Shown here: piece by piece, positions 51,252 through 58,817 of the stretch
Layout of the letters: every line of letters begins with the position of its first letter
Numbering within the stretch: the stretch's first letter is position 1
Source: Alphaproteobacteria bacterium
GTDB lineage: Bacteria > Pseudomonadota > Alphaproteobacteria > Micropepsales > Micropepsaceae
Reading direction: 5' to 3'
DNA: 64,000 nucleotides
Assembly: GCA_024236055.1 (NCBI GenBank)
Contig: JACKLF010000002.1
Span: 124,001-188,000, forward strand
Program-made: the position numbers and the translations under genes
The notes under the pieces: model-generated
Databases searched by the model: none
Told to the model about the DNA's origin: nothing
What the model saw: only the letters and a program-made list of their open reading frames with translations

Positions 51252-53489
51252 TCAGCCCTTGCTGCTTTGCAGCAGCGCCGTGGCCTGGTCCAGCCGCGCG
51301 GCATAGGCCTTGAGCGCATCGCTGGTCAAGGCGATGAACTTGGGCACATCGCTCCAGCGTTCCTCGGTGATGGCCTCGGTCACGCCGGGAAGCGTGGTCA
51401 CGCCATAGCCGACGTAACGGCCGGGCGCATAGATCAGGTTCTTGTACCAGGGCCGCCCCGGAAGACCGCCCTCGTAAAGCAGCGTCTGGTTGATGGTCTG
51501 CATCAGCCCGTTCAGCTTTGCCGCATCGGCTGCCGGCAGCGCCTGGCCATGGGCGGCAAGCGCGGCTTCATAGGCTGCCGCGCTTTTCGTCAGGGTGGCG
51601 CCCGCCGCATCCAGTGGCTTGAAGTCGATCGCCGGAACGGCGGACATCGCCACGGGATTGCCATGCGGTTCGGTCGGATCGGCCGCGACCGCATAGGCGT
51701 TGGACGCCAGCAGCATCTTCTGCTTTTGCGCGGCCTCGCGCTGGCTGTCGGCCAGTTTTTCCACCTTGGTGATGTCGCCCTTCATGGCGCGGGCGAAATC
51801 CGCCGGGCTGCTGAGCGGCAGGCCATTGCCGGCCGCCGCCAGCACGGCATGGCCGACCGTCTCGGACAGGACCTTGCCATAGACAAGCCCCGGATCGATG
51901 AAGCGCAGGTGATGCTCGGACGTGTCATAGCGCGAGTGATAGACGCCGCCGCTCTTGGCCTCGCCGCCAAAGCCGAGATTGAGGGTGGTCACGCCCAGGT
52001 GATCGAGGAAGGGTGAGAAGTCAGAGCCCGATCCCGCCGCACCGACCGGGAAGGTCGCGCCGGGCTTCTCCAGCCGGCTGGCCTCGGCCTTCATCGCGGC
52101 GGCAAAGGGACCGCTTCCCGCCGCGGTCAGCAGGCGGTCACGGGCGCGCCGGCCCACCGTCACGTTCGCCTCCGGGTCGGTCACGCTTTCGGACACCTTG
52201 GTGACGAATGCGCCCAGATCCTGGTTGCCCGATGCCCGCAGGAAGCCGCGCGAATTGCCGTCGGTGTTGATGTAGAGGACCGCCTTCTTCTTCAGTTCGG
52301 CGGCATGCTGTTCGGCCCATTCGGTCGAACCCAGCAGCATCGGCTCTTCGCCGTCCCAGCTGGTATAGACAATGGTGCGCTTGGGCCGCCAGCCGGTCTT
52401 CAGCAGCGCGCCCATCGCCTTGGCTTCATCCAAAAGCGCAACCTGACCAGACAGAGGATCGCTGGCGCCTTCTACCCAGCCGTCATGATGGTTTCCGCGC
52501 ACCACCCACTGGTCGGGGAATTGCGAACCCTTGATCTGGGCGATGACGTCATAGGCGGGCTGCAGATCCCAGCTGGACTTCACTTCCAGATGCACCGGCT
52601 GGCTGCCCGGCCCCACGCGATAGGTGATGGGCAGCGCGCCGCGCCAGTTTTGCGGCGCCACCGGGCCGGTCATCGCCTTCAGCAGCACCTGGGCATCGGC
52701 ATAGGAAATCGGCAGCGCGGGAATCTTCAGCACCGACGGCGCGGTTTCATGGGTCAGGCGCTTGGCATCGGCGGTCGCGCCCACGCCCGGCGTCAGCGGA
52801 TCGCCCGGATAGAGCATCATGTCCATTGCCGAACCGCGCTGGATGCCCTGAGGCGGGCGCATGGGGCCTTCAGGATAGGTCGCGCCCTCGGCATAGCCGT
52901 CGTCGGCCGGATCGGAATAGATCAGGCAACCGATCGCGCCATGCTTGTAGGCCAGCAGCGGCTTGACCCCGCGCCACACCTGGCCATAGCGGGCAATGAC
53001 AATCTTGCCCTTGACGCTGATGCCCAGGCGCGCGAGCTGCTTGTAATCTTCCTGGGTGCCGTAGTTGACATAGACCAGCGGCGCGGTGACATCACCGTCG
53101 CCCTGATAGGCCAGATAGGCAGGCAGTGCATAATCCTTGGCGGTGGAACTGGTGTCGCCCGGAATGGGCTTTTCCTGCAGCGTCGCCTTGAAGCTGCCCA
53201 TCTCCACCGCCTCGCTGACCGGGGTGGAAAACAGAACCTGGAACGTCTCGATATGGGCGTCCCAGCCGAATTTCCGAAACTGCTGCAATTCCCAGTCGGC
53301 GATCAATTTGTCGTGCGGCGAGCCCACCTGGTTGGGCTCGGACGCCATCATCTTCAGCCAGCCGATCTGGTCCTGGGAACTGAGCGCCGCATCGAAGCGA
53401 TCGGTCACGGACTTGTCCAGCGTGCCCTGCGCCAGCGCGCTGGAAGCCGCAAGAACAAAGGAAAGGCTGAAGAATATGGATCGCCGCAT
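51252..53489 (-). CDS. Exported M28-family peptidase, glutamate carboxypeptidase II-like
   Basis: The 745-residue product has a signal peptide (ending SALAQG), a protease-associated domain (about 130-270), and the dizinc peptidase domain. A transferrin-receptor-like dimerisation domain (about 610-740) includes YKNLIYAPGRYVGYGVTTLPG. Zinc ligands are clear: His in RGNHHDGW, Asp in ASDPLSG, the base/ligand Glu pair in WDGEEPMLLGSTEW, Asp in INTDGN and His in YHSRYD. Human GCPII removes terminal glutamate from N-acetyl-Asp-Glu and folyl-gamma-glutamates. A similar exported peptidase here may trim peptide or gamma-glutamyl conjugates together with the neighbouring M20 amidohydrolases. Glutamate specificity is not proven. 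Confidence 0.9.
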   Translation of the reverse strand: MRRSIFFSLSFVLAASSALAQGTLDKSVTDRFDAALSSQDQIGWLKMMASEPNQVGSPHDKLIADWELQQFRKFGWDAHIETFQVLFSTPVSEAVEMGSFKATLQEKPIPGDTSSTAKDYALPAYLAYQGDGDVTAPLVYVNYGTQEDYKQLARLGISVKGKIVIARYGQVWRGVKPLLAYKHGAIGCLIYSDPADDGYAEGATYPEGPMRPPQGIQRGSAMDMMLYPGDPLTPGVGATADAKRLTHETAPSVLKIPALPISYADAQVLLKAMTGPVAPQNWRGALPITYRVGPGSQPVHLEVKSSWDLQPAYDVIAQIKGSQFPDQWVVRGNHHDGWVEGASDPLSGQVALLDEAKAMGALLKTGWRPKRTIVYTSWDGEEPMLLGSTEWAEQHAAELKKKAVLYINTDGNSRGFLRASGNQDLGAFVTKVSESVTDPEANVTVGRRARDRLLTAAGSGPFAAAMKAEASRLEKPGATFPVGAAGSGSDFSPFLDHLGVTTLNLGFGGEAKSGGVYHSRYDTSEHHLRFIDPGLVYGKVLSETVGHAVLAAAGNGLPLSSPADFARAMKGDITKVEKLADSQREAAQKQKMLLASNAYAVAADPTEPHGNPVAMSAVPAIDFKPLDAAGATLTKSAAAYEAALAAHGQALPAADAAKLNGLMQTINQTLLYEGGLPGRPWYKNLIYAPGRYVGYGVTTLPGVTEAITEERWSDVPKFIALTSDALKAYAARLDQATALLQSSKG

Positions 53490-53678
53490 GATCGCCCCTT
53501 GCAGAAAAAGTGCGCGGCAATGGTAACAGCGCCGCCCCGCATCGTCGCGCGCGAAGGGGGACGATGCGTGATGGATTCCGGCAAAATTCGCCGGCCGCTG
53601 CGCACGGCGTGCAGATATTTTGCGCGCACGCCCTTCATTACGGGGATTTCAGATCGCGGCCATCGGCCCGGAAAAGCA

Positions 53679-53720
53679 AACAACCGGCTTCGGGAGAAGG
53701 ACGGACCGAAGCCGGTTGTT
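53679..53720 (-). terminator. Strong Rho-independent terminator of the M20 amidohydrolase set
   Basis: Perfect 15-bp arms (AACAACCGGCTTCGG and its complement) flank a 12-base loop. On the minus strand the hairpin is followed by TGCTTTTCC. It lies 55 bases after the last M20 gene stop and clearly separates that set from the M28 gene. Confidence 0.85.
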
Positions 53721-53775
53721 GCCATGACGCACGACAGGCGTGCCTTGTTGCCGGCGGCGAGCCGCCGGTATGCCG

Positions 53776-55356
53776 TCAATCAGCGGGCGGATATTTGACG
53801 CCCAGCTGATCCAGATAGGTCGGGTACTTCTTGGCGTCGTAGTAGAAGGGCTCCATCTTCGGCCGCATCTGCTGCATCAACGCATCGTTGGCATGAATAT
53901 CCGGCTCGTCGCCCGGGCTGAGCATCGAGACGTATTTCTGGTCCTTGAGCTGGACATTGTGGAACCAGTCCTTGGCCTGGGCCAGAAGCTCGGGCGTGGT
54001 CATCAGGTCCAGCACCGTCATGGCCACCGCCTTGGCGCCCGCCACCACGCCCTTGTGCGCGATCGGCGTGGCCATCGCCATCGCCGCGATCACATTGTGG
54101 AAGGGGATGCCCGGCACATTCGCCGGATAGTGGATGGTGATGGTGGGCACGTTCCACATGATGTCGCCGATATCGTCGGACGGCCCGCCATTGGAGGGGC
54201 GCGGCTTCAGCGATTCCGGCGTGGCGATTTCGGTCTGCAGCGGCGCGGGCTTGAGGCCGTTGTCGGCATGCACCGCCTTGTTGAAGGCCATGTCGGCGGC
54301 CGTCCATTTGGGCATGCCGACCAGCTTGATGTTCTCATAGGCGGCTTCGGCCATCGGGCGGTTGCCATAGCCCGGCGCCGCGGTGCCCAGCAGCTTGTGA
54401 TCGACGGTGGTACCGGTGGCCAGGGCCGCGGCATCGGCGATGGTGTTGCCGGTCTCGTAGAGATTCTTGACCGAGGCGAAATCATGATCGCGGAAGTAGT
54501 ACCAGACCGAGGCATGGTCGGGCACGATATTGGGCTGGCCGCCGCCATCCACGATCACGTCATGGGAGCGCTGGGACAGTTCCAGATGCTCGCGGCGGAA
54601 ATTCCACGCCACGTCCATCAGTTCGACCGCGTCCAGGGCGCTGCGCCCGTCCCAGGGATCGGCGGCGGCATGGGCGGTCTTGCCATGAAAGGAATAGAGC
54701 ACCGACACCATGCCGCTGGACTGGCCCGGCCCCCAGCCGGTGCCGAAGCCGCTGGAGACATGGGCGAAGATGCAGGCATCGACATCCTTGAACAGGCCGG
54801 CGCGGACATAGAAGGCCTTGGTGCCAAGCAGTTCCTCGGCAATGCCGGGCCACAGCATCAACCGGCCCTTGATGTGATTTTTCTCCATCACATCCTTGAC
54901 CGCCAGGGCGGCAACGATCTGCATCGGCATGCCCGAATTGTGGCCTTCGCCATGGCCGGGCGCGCCGGGCACCAGCGGCTTGATGTGCGGATCGCCAGGC
55001 GTCTGGGAAAGGCCGCGCAAGTCATCCTCGTCACTGCCGATGGCGATCAGCGGGCCGCCCTCACCCCAGGTCGCCGTCCAGGCGGTGGGAATGCCCGCCA
55101 CCCCCATGGTGATCTTGAAGCCGTTCTTCTTCAGGATGCCGGTCAGGTATTCGCCGGTGCGGATTTCCTGGAAGCCAGGCTCGGCATAGCTGAAAACCGT
55201 GTCGACCATCTGCTGGGCCAGCTTGGCATGGGCATCGACGTCGGCGGCCGCGGCCTGTTTCATCGCAGGCGGGGCGGCAGCCAGCGCGGGAAACGGCGCC
55301 AGCAGCGAGGCGGACATCAGGACAGCCGTCATGCGGCCAAGGCAGGTGGAAGTCAT
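53776..55356 (-). CDS. Exported M20 amidohydrolase (AbgB-like), paralogue 1
   Basis: The 526-residue product has a signal peptide ending at ALAAAPP. The M20 core follows: FSYAEPGFQEIRTGEYL, the metal-site block GHGEGHNSG at 134-142, WPGIAEELLG with the general-base Glu pair (174-175), SFHGKTAHAAADPWDGRSALDAVELMDV, and GGPSDDIGDIMWNVPTI with a late metal site. In AbgB and related aminohydrolases the first block reads GHxCGHN, so a Glu replaces the usual ligand Cys. AbgB cleaves p-aminobenzoyl-glutamate. This exported relative may cleave N-acyl amino acids or peptides in the periplasm. The start is chosen for its GGAGG site. It is last of three tandem copies. Confidence 0.87.
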   Translation of the reverse strand: MTSTCLGRMTAVLMSASLLAPFPALAAAPPAMKQAAAADVDAHAKLAQQMVDTVFSYAEPGFQEIRTGEYLTGILKKNGFKITMGVAGIPTAWTATWGEGGPLIAIGSDEDDLRGLSQTPGDPHIKPLVPGAPGHGEGHNSGMPMQIVAALAVKDVMEKNHIKGRLMLWPGIAEELLGTKAFYVRAGLFKDVDACIFAHVSSGFGTGWGPGQSSGMVSVLYSFHGKTAHAAADPWDGRSALDAVELMDVAWNFRREHLELSQRSHDVIVDGGGQPNIVPDHASVWYYFRDHDFASVKNLYETGNTIADAAALATGTTVDHKLLGTAAPGYGNRPMAEAAYENIKLVGMPKWTAADMAFNKAVHADNGLKPAPLQTEIATPESLKPRPSNGGPSDDIGDIMWNVPTITIHYPANVPGIPFHNVIAAMAMATPIAHKGVVAGAKAVAMTVLDLMTTPELLAQAKDWFHNVQLKDQKYVSMLSPGDEPDIHANDALMQQMRPKMEPFYYDAKKYPTYLDQLGVKYPPAD

Positions 55357-55383
55357 CGGTTTTCCCTCCGGTTTGCGGTTCAC

Positions 55384-57006
55384 CTATTTCTTCGCGCCGG
55401 CAGGCCGGCGAATGGTTGCGGGCGGGTTGGGATAATCGATGCCAAGCTGCTCCAGATAGCTGGGGTATTTCCTGGCATCGTAATAATAGGGCTCCATCAG
55501 CGGCCGGTATTTTTCCATCACCTCGTCATTGCGGTGAATGGCCGGTTCGTCGCCTTCCGACAGCATGGAAACGTATTTCTGGTCCTTGGTCTGGACGTTG
55601 GTGAAGAAGTCCTTGGCCTGGGTGACCAGTTCGGGCGTGGTCATCAGGTCCAGCACCGTCATCGCCACCGCCTTGGCACCGGCGACCGCGCCCTTGTGGG
55701 CGATGGGCGTGGCCATCGCCATCGCCGCCAGCACATGGTGCGGCGTGGTGTTGGGAATGTTCGACGGGAACATCATCATCACCGTGGGCACGTTCCAGCT
55801 GATGTCGCCGACATCGTCGGAGGCCCCGCCCGCGCCGAAGGCCGCAGCCAGTTCGGGTGTGATCAGCGGCATCACCTTGTCGGCCAGCGGCGCCAGCTTC
55901 AGCTTGTTGGTGGTCTGCACTTCGCGCGCAAAGGTCTGGTCGTCGGCGGACCAGGCCGGCATGCCCACGGTCTTGATGTTTTCGTAAAGCGCCTCGGCCA
56001 TCGGGCGGTTGCTGTAGATCGGCGCGGCGGTGCCCAGAAGCTTGTGGGTGACGGTGGTGTCGGTCGCTTCGGCGGCGGCCTGGGCGGTCTTGTTGCCCAG
56101 ATCGTAGAGATGCTTGACCGAGGCAAAGTCGTGGTCGCGGAAATAGTACCAGACCGAGGCGGTGGACGGCACGATGTTGGGCTGGTCGCCGCCATTGGTA
56201 ATCACATAGTGCGAGCGCTGGGACAGCTCCAGATGCTCGCGGCGGAAATTCCAGGCGGAGTCCATGATCTCCACCCCATCCAGCGCGCTGTGGCCGTCCC
56301 AGGGGTCGGCGGCGGCATGGGCAGTCTTGCCGTGAAAGGTGTATTCCGCCGACACCATGCCGTTGCCCATCTGGCCCCACAGCGTCGTGAAGAACGAGCC
56401 GACATGGACATAGACGCAGGCATCGACATCCTTGAACAGGCCGGCGCGGACATAGAAAGCCTTGGCGCCCAGCAGTTCCTCGGCAATGCCGGGCCACAGC
56501 ATCAGCCGGCCCTTGATGTGGTTTTTCTCCATCACATCCTTCACCGCCAGGGCGGCGGCGATCTGAAGCGGCATGCCGGCATTGTGGCCCTCGCCATGGC
56601 CGGGCGCGCCGGGCACCAGGGGCTCGATCCTGGGGTCGCCGGGAATCTGTGACAGGCCGCGCAGGTCATCCTCGTCGCTGCCCATGGCGATCAGCGGGCC
56701 ACCCTCGCCCCAGGTCGCGGTCCAGGCCGTGGGAATGCCCGCCACGCCCATGGTGATCTTGAAGCCGTTCTTCTTCAGGATGTCGGTCAGATAGGCACTG
56801 GTGCGAAATTCCTGGAAGCCCGGCTCGCCATAGCTGAACACCGTGTCGACCATTTCCTGCACCAGCTTGGCGTGGGCGTCGACGTCGGCGACCGCAGCCT
56901 GTTTCATCGCCGCGGGCGCAGCCGCAAAGGCGGGCGTGACAAAGGCTGGAGCCGTCAGGCTGGTGGAAAGCAGGAAGGCGGCAGAGGAGCGCAGAAATGC
57001 ATGCAT
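55384..57006 (-). CDS. Exported M20 amidohydrolase (AbgB-like), paralogue 2
   Basis: The 540-residue product has signal peptide MHAFLRSSAAFLLSTSLTAP and a cut near AFAAAP. The M20 core has the GHGEGHNAG block, WPGIAEELLG, YTFHGKTAHAAADPWDGHSALDGVEIMD and GGASDDVGDISWNVPTV. The segment after HVGSFFTTLWGQ, where paralogue 1 has SSGFGTGWGPGQ, and the region around LADKVMPLITPELAAAFGAG, differ from its neighbours, suggesting a different substrate. The C terminus carries a Pro/Arg tail (NPPATIRRPAGAKK). It is 60 bases downstream of paralogue 3 and 27 bases upstream of paralogue 1, almost certainly one transcript. Confidence 0.87.
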   Translation of the reverse strand: MHAFLRSSAAFLLSTSLTAPAFVTPAFAAAPAAMKQAAVADVDAHAKLVQEMVDTVFSYGEPGFQEFRTSAYLTDILKKNGFKITMGVAGIPTAWTATWGEGGPLIAMGSDEDDLRGLSQIPGDPRIEPLVPGAPGHGEGHNAGMPLQIAAALAVKDVMEKNHIKGRLMLWPGIAEELLGAKAFYVRAGLFKDVDACVYVHVGSFFTTLWGQMGNGMVSAEYTFHGKTAHAAADPWDGHSALDGVEIMDSAWNFRREHLELSQRSHYVITNGGDQPNIVPSTASVWYYFRDHDFASVKHLYDLGNKTAQAAAEATDTTVTHKLLGTAAPIYSNRPMAEALYENIKTVGMPAWSADDQTFAREVQTTNKLKLAPLADKVMPLITPELAAAFGAGGASDDVGDISWNVPTVMMMFPSNIPNTTPHHVLAAMAMATPIAHKGAVAGAKAVAMTVLDLMTTPELVTQAKDFFTNVQTKDQKYVSMLSEGDEPAIHRNDEVMEKYRPLMEPYYYDARKYPSYLEQLGIDYPNPPATIRRPAGAKK

Positions 57007-57035
57007 GACAAATGACCTGACTCTGGAAATGGCGC

Positions 57036-57056
57036 GGGCCGGCACGGGGCCGGCCC
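57036..57056 (-). repeat. Intercistronic hairpin between M20 paralogues 3 and 2
   Basis: A perfect 8-bp GC stem (GGGCCGGC/GCCGGCCC) with a 5-base loop sits 10 bases after the paralogue 3 stop. No U-tract follows, so it is more likely a partial attenuator or RNA-stability element than a full terminator. Confidence 0.4.
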
Positions 57057-57066
57057 ACGATACAAA

Positions 57067-58701
57067 TCAACCGCCCGACGAATCCGACGTGTACTGCTTG
57101 GGCGGCGTGATCTTGCGGATCGGGCCGGTGGGCGGATTGGGGTAATCGATGCCCAGCTGCTCCAGATAGGTGTCGTACTTGGAGGAGTCGAAATAGTAGG
57201 GCTCCATCAAGGGACGGTAAGTCCGCATATAGTCGTCATTGATGTGGATCGCCGGCGAGTCGCTGGCGGTCACAAACGGCTTGTAGTGGTCGTATTCCTG
57301 CTGATCGGTGTCGAAATACTGCTTGGCCTTGGTCAGCTCTTCCGGCGTGGTCATAAGGTCCAGCACCGTCAGCGCCACCGCCTTGGCGCCCGCCACCGCG
57401 CCCTTGTGGGCGATCGGGGTGGCCATCGCCATGGCCGAGGTCACATTGTGGCCGATCATGTTGGGAATGTTGGAGGGGAAGCGGATGGTGATGGTCGGCA
57501 CCGTCCACATGATGTCGCCGATATCGTCCGAACCGCCGCCGGTCGGAATGCGCTGCTCGCGCGGCTCCTGAAGCGGATTGACCTTGTCGCGCAGCGGCTC
57601 GACCTTGCGGTTCTGGGTTTCCTGCACCAGCTTGGTGAAGGCCTGGTCGTCGGCCGTCCACTTGGGCATGCCCACCAGTTCGATATTGGCCTGGGCGATC
57701 TCGGCCATGGGCTTGTTGCCGAAATTGGGCGCTGCGGTGCCCAGCAGGCGGTGCTCGACCGTGGTGTCGGTCATCATCGCGGCAGCATCGGCCATCTTGT
57801 TGCCGATGTCGTAAAGGCTGCGAACCGTGTCAAAGGTGTGCTCGCGGAAATAGTACCAGACCTTGGCAATACCCGGCACGATGTTGGGCTGGCCGCCGCC
57901 ATCGGTGATGACATAGTGGGTGCGCTGGGACAGCGGCAGATGCTCGCGGCGGAAGTTCATGCCCACGTCCATCAGCTCGACCGCATCCAGCGCGCTGTGG
58001 CCGTCCCATGGATCGCCCGCCGCGTGGGCGGTCTTGCCGTGGAAGGTATATTCCACCGACACCATGCCGTTGCTGCCCGGGCCGTACGAGGTACCGAAGC
58101 TGTTGGCGACATGGGTAAAGATGCAGGCATCGACATCCTTGAACAGGCCGTCGCGGACATAATAGGCCTTGGAGCCGAGCAGCTCCTCGGCCAGGCCGGG
58201 CCACAGCATCAGCCGCCCCTTGATATGATGCTTTTCCATCACCGCCTTGATGGCAATGGCGGCGGCCACCTGCAGCGGCATGCCGGAATTGTGACCTTCG
58301 CCATGGCCGGGCGCGCCCGGCACGATGGGCTCGATCTTGGGGTCGCCAGGAATCTGGGAGACACCGCGCAGATCATCCTCGTCGCTGCCCAGCGCGATCA
58401 GCGGACCGCCCTCACCCCAGGTCGCGGTCCATGCGGTCGGCATGCCCGCCACGCCCTTGGTGATCTTGAAGCCGTTCTTCTTGAGAATATCGGTCAGATA
58501 TTCGCCGGTGCGAAATTCCTGAAAGCCCGGCTCGCCGAAGCTGAACACCGTGTCGACCATCACCTGCACCAGCTTGGCGTGGGCGTCGACATTGGCCATG
58601 GCTTCCTGCTTCATCTCCATGGGCGCGGCCGCCAGGGCCGGCAGGGGCACGAGCATCGATGCGCTGAGCAGGGCGGCGAGAAATTTCCTGGGTGCGGTCA
58701 T
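57067..58701 (-). CDS. Exported M20 amidohydrolase (AbgB-like), paralogue 3
   Basis: The 544-residue product has signal peptide MTAPRKFLAALLSASMLVP and a cut near ALAAAP. The M20 core has FSFGEPGFQEF, GHGEGHNSG, WPGLAEELLG, YTFHGKTAHAAGDPWDGHSALDAVELMDVG and GGGSDDIGDIMWTVPTI. As in the other copies, Glu replaces the Cys of GHxCGHN. The C terminus has a longer Pro/Lys-rich tail (NPPTGPIRKITPPKQYTSD). GAGAAGGCC precedes the chosen ATG. It is the first gene of the M20 set, 116 bases after the TonB receptor, with the receptor's terminator in between, so a promoter in that gap or read-through must supply expression. Confidence 0.88.
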   Translation of the reverse strand: MTAPRKFLAALLSASMLVPLPALAAAPMEMKQEAMANVDAHAKLVQVMVDTVFSFGEPGFQEFRTGEYLTDILKKNGFKITKGVAGMPTAWTATWGEGGPLIALGSDEDDLRGVSQIPGDPKIEPIVPGAPGHGEGHNSGMPLQVAAAIAIKAVMEKHHIKGRLMLWPGLAEELLGSKAYYVRDGLFKDVDACIFTHVANSFGTSYGPGSNGMVSVEYTFHGKTAHAAGDPWDGHSALDAVELMDVGMNFRREHLPLSQRTHYVITDGGGQPNIVPGIAKVWYYFREHTFDTVRSLYDIGNKMADAAAMMTDTTVEHRLLGTAAPNFGNKPMAEIAQANIELVGMPKWTADDQAFTKLVQETQNRKVEPLRDKVNPLQEPREQRIPTGGGSDDIGDIMWTVPTITIRFPSNIPNMIGHNVTSAMAMATPIAHKGAVAGAKAVALTVLDLMTTPEELTKAKQYFDTDQQEYDHYKPFVTASDSPAIHINDDYMRTYRPLMEPYYFDSSKYDTYLEQLGIDYPNPPTGPIRKITPPKQYTSDSSGG

Positions 58702-58777
58702 GGCCTTCTCCTTTTGTCTTGCGAAATGCGAATGGGCGGATCGTACCGCCATGATCAAAGGTGGATGAACGAAAAGA

Positions 58778-58809
58778 TGGGCCTGCCCCGCGCACGCGGG
58801 GCAGGCCCA
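58778..58809 (-). terminator. Strong Rho-independent terminator of the TonB receptor gene
   Basis: A 14-bp perfect stem (arms TGGGCCTGCCCCGC and complement) with a 4-base loop begins 8 bases after the receptor stop. On the minus strand TCTTTTCGTTC follows. Confidence 0.85.
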
Positions 58810-58817
58810 GTTCGGGG

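Larger units (their letters stand above)
53776..58701 (-). repeat. Tandem triplication of M20 amidohydrolase genes
   Basis: Three consecutive same-strand genes are similar along their whole length in protein and in long DNA stretches. For example, the segment coding AGLFKDVDAC is nearly identical near 54785 and 56425 and recognisable near 58135. Gaps between copies are 27 and 60 bases. Signal peptides and C-terminal tails differ most. This is an old tandem duplication kept in frame, not an assembly repeat. Confidence 0.85.

Noticed and set aside
53740..56652. Plus-strand open frame of about 970 codons with internal repeats
   Set aside because: It is the antisense shadow of two M20 paralogues; the apparent internal repeats only reflect the gene duplication.
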